A stretch of 64,000 nt of DNA, from positions 11,565-75,564 of the forward strand of contig JBBREP010000008.1 in NCBI GenBank assembly GCA_038202885.1. The letters are read 5' to 3'. A model generated the notes under the pieces. The model was given only the letters and a program-made list of their open reading frames with translations, made no database searches and was not told where the DNA came from. This stretch comes from JBBREP01 sp038202885. GTDB lineage: Bacteria > Actinomycetota > Acidimicrobiia > IMCC26256 > PALSA-610. Position numbers and translations under genes: made by a program. Positions 59,532 through 64,000 of the stretch are shown in pieces (positions within the stretch are counted from its first letter, which is position 1; every line of letters begins with the position of its first letter).

Positions 59532-61826
59532 GTGCGTCGCCGCCACGCCGCCACCATCACGTCGATCCTCGTGGCTGCATCCGCGCTGATCCCCAGTGGC
59601 TCCGCGCACGCCGTTGCGCCCACGAAGTACAACGGCGCCAGCTCCGACCGGGCCGCGCCGTCGTGCTGGGCGATCAAGCAGTCGTTCCCAAAAAGCGCCG
59701 ACGGGCTGTACTGGCTGCTGACGCCCGCCATGGTGCGACCGCAGGTTTTCTATTGCGACATGACGACCTCCGGCGGAGGGTGGGTACTGATCGGCCGGGG
59801 CCGTGAGGGCTTCACGTTCAACTACGCCGGCCAAGGCACGGCCGCCGCGGTCGCGCTCGCGCCGACCGGCCCCAACGCGTTCTCTCCGGCGACGCTGCCG
59901 TCGCGCACCGTCGATGCACTGCTCGACGGCCACACCGCATCGAGTACGTACGACGGTTTCCGGATTCGACGCGCCACGACCACGACCGGTTCGTCGTGGC
60001 AGGAAGCAAGGATCCACTTTGCGTTCCTCACCCAATTCACCTGGGAGTGGTCGCTCGGCCAACCGCTCACGAAAGTCACGTTCGACACCCACACCGCCAC
60101 GGTCGGACCGCAGCTCACGCACTACTCGGGCTCCACGTTCGACGTGCGGCTCGACAGCGCCAAGCAACTGATCCACACCGGTTTGATCACTACACCGACG
60201 CACTACGGCCACGAGGGATTCGCGTTCGGCTCGACGGTGCACGGCCTGTCATCGCGTAGCTCGTACCTGTGGACGGCCACCGACGGCGGCTCGTACGCGC
60301 TCCCCTTCACGCAGATCTACATGCGGCCGCGTTTCGGCGATGCCGACGTGCACTTCACGAAACTCCCAACGGCCGGCATCGCGGCTGAGCCCCGCCCGCC
60401 GGTCCCGAGCAGCATGCCGCAGCGCTTCGACTGGGGCGTCAGCAATGTGTCGAACCCGCCTTCGGATCCCGACCCCGAAGGTAACGCCTTGGTCTACGCC
60501 TTCGCGCAGATCGGCCACACGATGTTCGTCGGCGGCAAGTTTCTCAAGGTCGTTCACCACAGCTGGGGTGGTGAGGCCGACCAACCATGGCTGGCCGCGT
60601 TCGATCTCGATACCGGCGTATGGGTGACCACGTTCCGGCCGGTACTCGACGGCGCCGTGTTCGATCTCGCGGTCAGCCCCGACAACAAGCTCATCGTGGC
60701 CGGCAACTTCACGAGCATCAACAGCGTTGCGAACACGTCGGGCCTGGCCGAGATCGATCCGGAGACCGGCGCGCCAGTGAGCGGCTGGCAGGCTGCGCTC
60801 AACCAGACGAAGTTCAGTGCCCCGCGCCCCTACGCGCGGGCGATCGCGATCGGCGGCAACAACCTCTATGTGGTCGGCGCGTTCAAGCAGGTCGTCGGGG
60901 CGAGCAGCACGCTCACCACTGGTGGCGTCGCACGCGTGTCGCTCGCCGATGGCACACCCGACCTGACCTGGCACCCGTTCGTTGACAAAACGCCGATGGA
61001 CATCGCACCGAGCGCCGACGGCACCCGCGTGTATCTCGCGGGTGCGTTCACCAACGTCGGGACCACTGCGATCAACCTCGTGCCCGCCGATGGCGTCGCG
61101 GTGCTCGACAGCACGAGCGGTGCGCTCACAGGGGGCCTCGTTCCCCACTACAACGACACGGGCGGCCACGGCCAGCTCGCGGTCGCCGAGACCGGCTCGC
61201 TGTTCGTGCACGGCGGGCAGCAGTGGTGGCTCGCCGGCTACCAGAAGAACGACCTGGCATTCGTGCGCGGCACGGTGATGAATCCGCACGGCGACATCCA
61301 GGTGCTCCTCTCCGCCGGTGGACTGCTCTACGGCGGTTGTCACTGCGACGGCGTGACCTACACCGACCTGCCAGGTCAGTACACACGCGTCGACTCGATC
61401 CACTGGTTCGGTGCTTGGGATCCGACCACGTTGCAGCGTGTGCCGGCGTTCGCGCCACAAATTGGCGCGGTCGACGAGGGTGTCTGGGAACTCGCGACCG
61501 ATTCCGAGCAATGCATCTGGGCCGGGGGCGACATCACCCGTGGTTCGGCCCTCTCCGATTGGCTCGGCGGCTTCGCACGCTTCTGCCCCGGCGACCTCAC
61601 GCCCCCGACGACGCCCGGATCGCTTTCGGTCAGCGGCGGCAAACTGTGGTGGAACCGCTCGTACGACACGGGTAACACGCCGAGTTACGAAATCATCCGC
61701 AACGATCGCGTGGTGGCGATCACAGCCGAGAACCGCATCGTGCCGTTCGGTCACGGCGTCTACTTCGTGCGCGCGATCGACGCATCCGGTAATCGCTCCG
61801 CCACGACCAAAGGCATCTGGGTCTGA
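59532..61826 (+). CDS. Secreted protein with fibrinogen-like domain and propeller repeats
   Basis: GTG 59532, with CGGAG six bases upstream, opens a 764-aa protein with a signal peptide (RHAATITSILVAASALIPSG). A fibrinogen-C-like domain follows: SCWAIKQSFPKSADGLYWLL, FYCDMTTSGGGWVLIGRG. About 400 residues of propeller-type repeats then come (AFDLDTGVWVTTFRPVLDGA, LIVAGNFTSINSVANTSGLA, VYLAGAFTNVGTT), ending in an Fn3-like tail (PTTPGSLSVSGGKLWW). Fibrinogen-like domains in bacteria are usually carbohydrate- or acetyl-group-binding, so this is probably a surface or secreted glycan-contact protein. Confidence 0.82.
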   Translation: MRRRHAATITSILVAASALIPSGSAHAVAPTKYNGASSDRAAPSCWAIKQSFPKSADGLYWLLTPAMVRPQVFYCDMTTSGGGWVLIGRGREGFTFNYAGQGTAAAVALAPTGPNAFSPATLPSRTVDALLDGHTASSTYDGFRIRRATTTTGSSWQEARIHFAFLTQFTWEWSLGQPLTKVTFDTHTATVGPQLTHYSGSTFDVRLDSAKQLIHTGLITTPTHYGHEGFAFGSTVHGLSSRSSYLWTATDGGSYALPFTQIYMRPRFGDADVHFTKLPTAGIAAEPRPPVPSSMPQRFDWGVSNVSNPPSDPDPEGNALVYAFAQIGHTMFVGGKFLKVVHHSWGGEADQPWLAAFDLDTGVWVTTFRPVLDGAVFDLAVSPDNKLIVAGNFTSINSVANTSGLAEIDPETGAPVSGWQAALNQTKFSAPRPYARAIAIGGNNLYVVGAFKQVVGASSTLTTGGVARVSLADGTPDLTWHPFVDKTPMDIAPSADGTRVYLAGAFTNVGTTAINLVPADGVAVLDSTSGALTGGLVPHYNDTGGHGQLAVAETGSLFVHGGQQWWLAGYQKNDLAFVRGTVMNPHGDIQVLLSAGGLLYGGCHCDGVTYTDLPGQYTRVDSIHWFGAWDPTTLQRVPAFAPQIGAVDEGVWELATDSEQCIWAGGDITRGSALSDWLGGFARFCPGDLTPPTTPGSLSVSGGKLWWNRSYDTGNTPSYEIIRNDRVVAITAENRIVPFGHGVYFVRAIDASGNRSATTKGIWV

Positions 61827-62037
61827 CCCGCGCCTCCCGTGCCTCAGGCGCTGGACACGATCGCGGGTCGACGGCGATGGATCGCTCTCTGCGGCACTGA
61901 TAGGGTCATTTGCAACCGGTTTCGACCTTGAAGCCGATTTTCGTGCCCGTTGTAGGCGCCCTCGGCGGAGGGGGAAACGGCGCGACGGGAGCACACGACC
62001 ACCCATGGTGCTCGTGCAACGCGGAGCAGGGGTGGAG

Positions 62038-63810
62038 ATGGCGAGTCGCCGAACCAGCACGCGCAGATCGCGTGGTGCACGACGCCGGCACCGCGTCGTG
62101 GCGCTCGTGGCCCTTGCGAGTACGGCCGCCGGCGTGACGTGGGGAGGGGCGAGCAACGCCGCGCCCGCGTCGGCTCCGCCGGGCATCCGTACGTCGTTCG
62201 GCGTGAACACCCTGGCCGCGAACAGCAACGTGATGGGCGGTCAGATCGTGTTCGACTGGCAGCAGATCGAGCCGCAGAAAGGAATGTTCTGTTGGGACAA
62301 TCCGCGGACGGCCACGACCGGGTGCGGCACCCCGCGGAGTAACGCGAGTCGTGGTCTCAAAGCGCAGTTGGCGTACTTCAAAAGCATCGGCAAAGAGACG
62401 ACCGTGCAGGTCAACTCGTCGCGCAAGCCCTTGTGGATGTACGCCAAAGGCACGGGGGTCGAACGGTGCGGCACGCAACAGGCGCAACTCGGCGCCTCGA
62501 CGGGTTCCATCGACATCCCTATGTACTGGCGCGCCAACGGTGCGTTGAACCAGAACTACTTCGCCATGATGTCTGCGATGCTCACGTCGCTCGCGCGAGC
62601 CATCAGCACGTCGCCGAATCAGGACGTCGTTTCCGGCGTGCGCGCGTCGCCGAACCTCGTCGGCACCGAGTTCCGGGTCGCCGATCCTCGGGCCGTGACG
62701 ATCGGCGGGCCGATCACACTCAGCAATCCGCGTTGCTCCGCCCAGTCGGCATGGACCTACAAGGTTGCCAACCAGGCGTATGCCTCGGTGATGACCATGA
62801 ACTACAACCTGTTCGAAAAGGCGGGGATCCGCCCGATTCTGCGCCAGGTCGCGTTCACAAACCTCGCGGCTTCGAACCTCGACCCGCGTCGCTATCTCAC
62901 GAGCCAGCCCGGAGTCATTCAGCCTTGGTACTTCGCAACGTCATCGAGCCCCGACACCCTGATCGAAACGAAGGATCCGTTCGACTACGCATGGGCGCGT
63001 ACCGGACAGGCCGTCGCGTACGACGAAGCGGTAGCGCCGTCCGACGCGTTCGCGGATCCGGTGTCGTGGAACTACTGGAACGCGCTCACGAACCTCGATC
63101 GCGGCACGTCGTACATCGCGATGTTCGCCCAGGACATCGCACGAGCACAGACGGATCCCGAGTACGCGGCGGCCTACGAGTTCGCCAACCGCTACGCCGC
63201 CATGAACTCGCCGGCCAGCGTCGCGCAGTCGCCGGGCGCATGGATCGCGTTGGCGCCGAACCCGGGTGAGATCACCGACGCCCCGACGCGCTCGCTCACC
63301 AAAGGCGACCTCGGAATGTTCATGACCGAGGATCCGCTCGACGGCTCGGTCGAGCGCGATTCGCTCGGGGTCGCCGCAACACGCTGTCCCAACGACGGGC
63401 CGAACAAGGTGTGCGCAGGCATCAACATGCTTGGTTCGCCGACGCAACGCTTCGGCCGCTGGGCCCGGGCCACGGCTGGTCCTGACCATCCATCGATCCT
63501 GCTGAGCCTCGACAGCGCATTCACGAACACCCTGCCCGAGGGTGGCACCGTCGCCGCGTACGTGACCTACCTCGATTGCGGCGCGGGCACATGGAAACTC
63601 GATTGGGGTGGTGGCACATCGGTGTCCTACACCAAGAGCGGCAGCGCCGACTGCGCGAGCAGCAGCGACCAGTGGATCACGGCCGGCCCGATCGCCGTCC
63701 CCGTTGACGCCATCACGAGGTCGGTGTCGGGCAACGACTTCGGCCTCACCACCGACGGCGGCGACACGACCTTCCACATGCTCGAGATCCGCCGGTCACT
63801 CCCGCAATAG
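62038..63810 (+). CDS. Secreted TIM-barrel-like protein, possible glycoside hydrolase
   Basis: The 590-aa product has an N-terminal basic region and signal (RVVALVALASTAAGVTWGGA). A large domain follows with NVMGGQIVFDWQQIEPQKGM, the pattern with which GH42/GH5-like TIM barrels recognise a 'frugal' first strand. Further blocks are KETTVQVNSSRKPLWMYAKG, GVRASPNLVGTEFRV (a possible acid/base Glu region) and SYIAMFAQDIARAQTDPEYA. A C-terminal beta domain ends TTFHMLEIRRSLPQ. I cannot point to a certain catalytic pair. ATG 62038 has GGGGTGGAG directly upstream. The gene follows the fibrinogen-like gene on the same strand. Confidence 0.72.
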   Translation: MASRRTSTRRSRGARRRHRVVALVALASTAAGVTWGGASNAAPASAPPGIRTSFGVNTLAANSNVMGGQIVFDWQQIEPQKGMFCWDNPRTATTGCGTPRSNASRGLKAQLAYFKSIGKETTVQVNSSRKPLWMYAKGTGVERCGTQQAQLGASTGSIDIPMYWRANGALNQNYFAMMSAMLTSLARAISTSPNQDVVSGVRASPNLVGTEFRVADPRAVTIGGPITLSNPRCSAQSAWTYKVANQAYASVMTMNYNLFEKAGIRPILRQVAFTNLAASNLDPRRYLTSQPGVIQPWYFATSSSPDTLIETKDPFDYAWARTGQAVAYDEAVAPSDAFADPVSWNYWNALTNLDRGTSYIAMFAQDIARAQTDPEYAAAYEFANRYAAMNSPASVAQSPGAWIALAPNPGEITDAPTRSLTKGDLGMFMTEDPLDGSVERDSLGVAATRCPNDGPNKVCAGINMLGSPTQRFGRWARATAGPDHPSILLSLDSAFTNTLPEGGTVAAYVTYLDCGAGTWKLDWGGGTSVSYTKSGSADCASSSDQWITAGPIAVPVDAITRSVSGNDFGLTTDGGDTTFHMLEIRRSLPQ

Positions 63811-63828
63811 CGCGCCGAAGGGATTCAC

Positions 63829-63878
63829 GTGGTCCTCGCCACGCACTCTTCACACACTGACGCGGTGGCGCAGCGAGC
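63829..63878 (+). repeat. Direct repeat unit 1, period 122
   Basis: This 50-bp unit (GTGGTCCTCGCCAC...ACGCGGTGGCGCAGCGAGC) matches 63951-64000 at 44 positions. The intervening 72 bp are rich in GAGC/GCGAG words. Confidence 0.75.
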
Positions 63879-63950
63879 GCAGGAGCGAGGGACGAGCGAG
63901 ATGCGACGCAAGCCACTCGCCGCGCCGGGCGAAGCAGGCCCAAGAAAGAA

Positions 63951-64000
63951 GTGGTCCTAGCCACGAACTTCTCACACACCAACGCGGTGGCGCAGCGAGC
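63951..64000 (+). repeat. Direct repeat unit 2, period 122, runs to window edge
   Basis: Second copy of the 63829-63878 unit. It ends exactly at the window edge with GGTGGCGCAGCGAGC, so the array may continue beyond. Confidence 0.75.

Noticed and set aside
63746..63982. 78-codon minus-strand frame at the right edge
   Set aside because: It overlaps a real plus-strand gene end and a direct repeat, and its translation is basic and low in complexity.

Overview
The window is high-GC DNA (well over 60% G+C by eye). It carries a WhiB-like regulator, LuxR-type ATPases, class III cyclase/ATPase/TPR proteins, CSLREA beta-helix proteins and many GTG/TTG starts. This suggests an actinobacterium, most likely of the Acidimicrobiia/Thermoleophilia kind. 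That placement is inferred from gene content; there is no rRNA gene here. One tRNA gene, tRNA-Val(UAC), is present, plus a degenerate copy of its 3' part. Genes are dense and mostly in short co-directional runs.

Layout. 1-22 kb is dominated by large secreted proteins: Ig-like, beta-helix, BNR/sortilin-like, lectin-like and 'AVG-repeat' propeller proteins. They are mixed with a zinc-ribbon SDR, a cyclase/ATPase/TPR signalling protein, a fatty acid hydroxylase and a DUF2142 membrane protein. Three of the secreted proteins, with unrelated front ends, share the same C-terminal Fn3-plus-helical module. Three genes in this part are each split by a one-base frameshift in the same local context. Two 5'-truncated genes meet head to head near 3.47 kb. 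22-25.6 kb is a sulfide/persulfide detoxification locus: a CstR-like repressor, a persulfide dioxygenase-rhodanese, a TauE/SafE exporter, a DUF2892 protein and a methyltransferase. Palindromic operators of the CstR type are visible at both promoters. 25.6-34.6 kb holds a TetR/DUF1059 pair, small secreted proteins, a GNAT, a large secreted protein, tRNA-Val, a GH9 cellulase, a WhiB protein and a 62-aa gene with its own terminator.

34.8-40.9 kb is a minus-strand run: two inositol-phosphatase-like proteins, an FdhF/YdeP-type molybdoenzyme, FdhD, MobA and a pterin dehydratase, with a divergent DUF971 gene. 41-46.4 kb has a PAS-GGDEF-EAL protein and a zinc-ribbon/cyclase/ATPase/TPR protein. 46.4-50.2 kb is a four-gene sugar operon (GH4 glycosidase, NagB-like isomerase, YczE-like membrane protein, Gfo/Idh/MocA dehydrogenase) in which every junction overlaps by 4 bp. 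50.3-55.8 kb carries a LuxR-ATPase regulator, an unlisted 59-aa gene with a strong ribosome site, and a GAF-GGDEF-EAL protein. 55.9-58.1 kb is a RidA / alpha-beta hydrolase / ThuA run, followed by an acyl-CoA desaturase. 59.5-63.8 kb has two more large secreted proteins, one with a fibrinogen-like front. The right edge is a 122-bp-period repeat that runs out of the window.

Taken together the window describes a secretion-rich actinobacterium that displays propeller and beta-helix proteins, degrades and senses glycans (GH9, GH4, lectin-like repeats), handles reactive sulfur, and uses cyclic nucleotide/c-di-GMP-type regulators. Two families of small dispersed hairpin repeats lie in its intergenic spaces.
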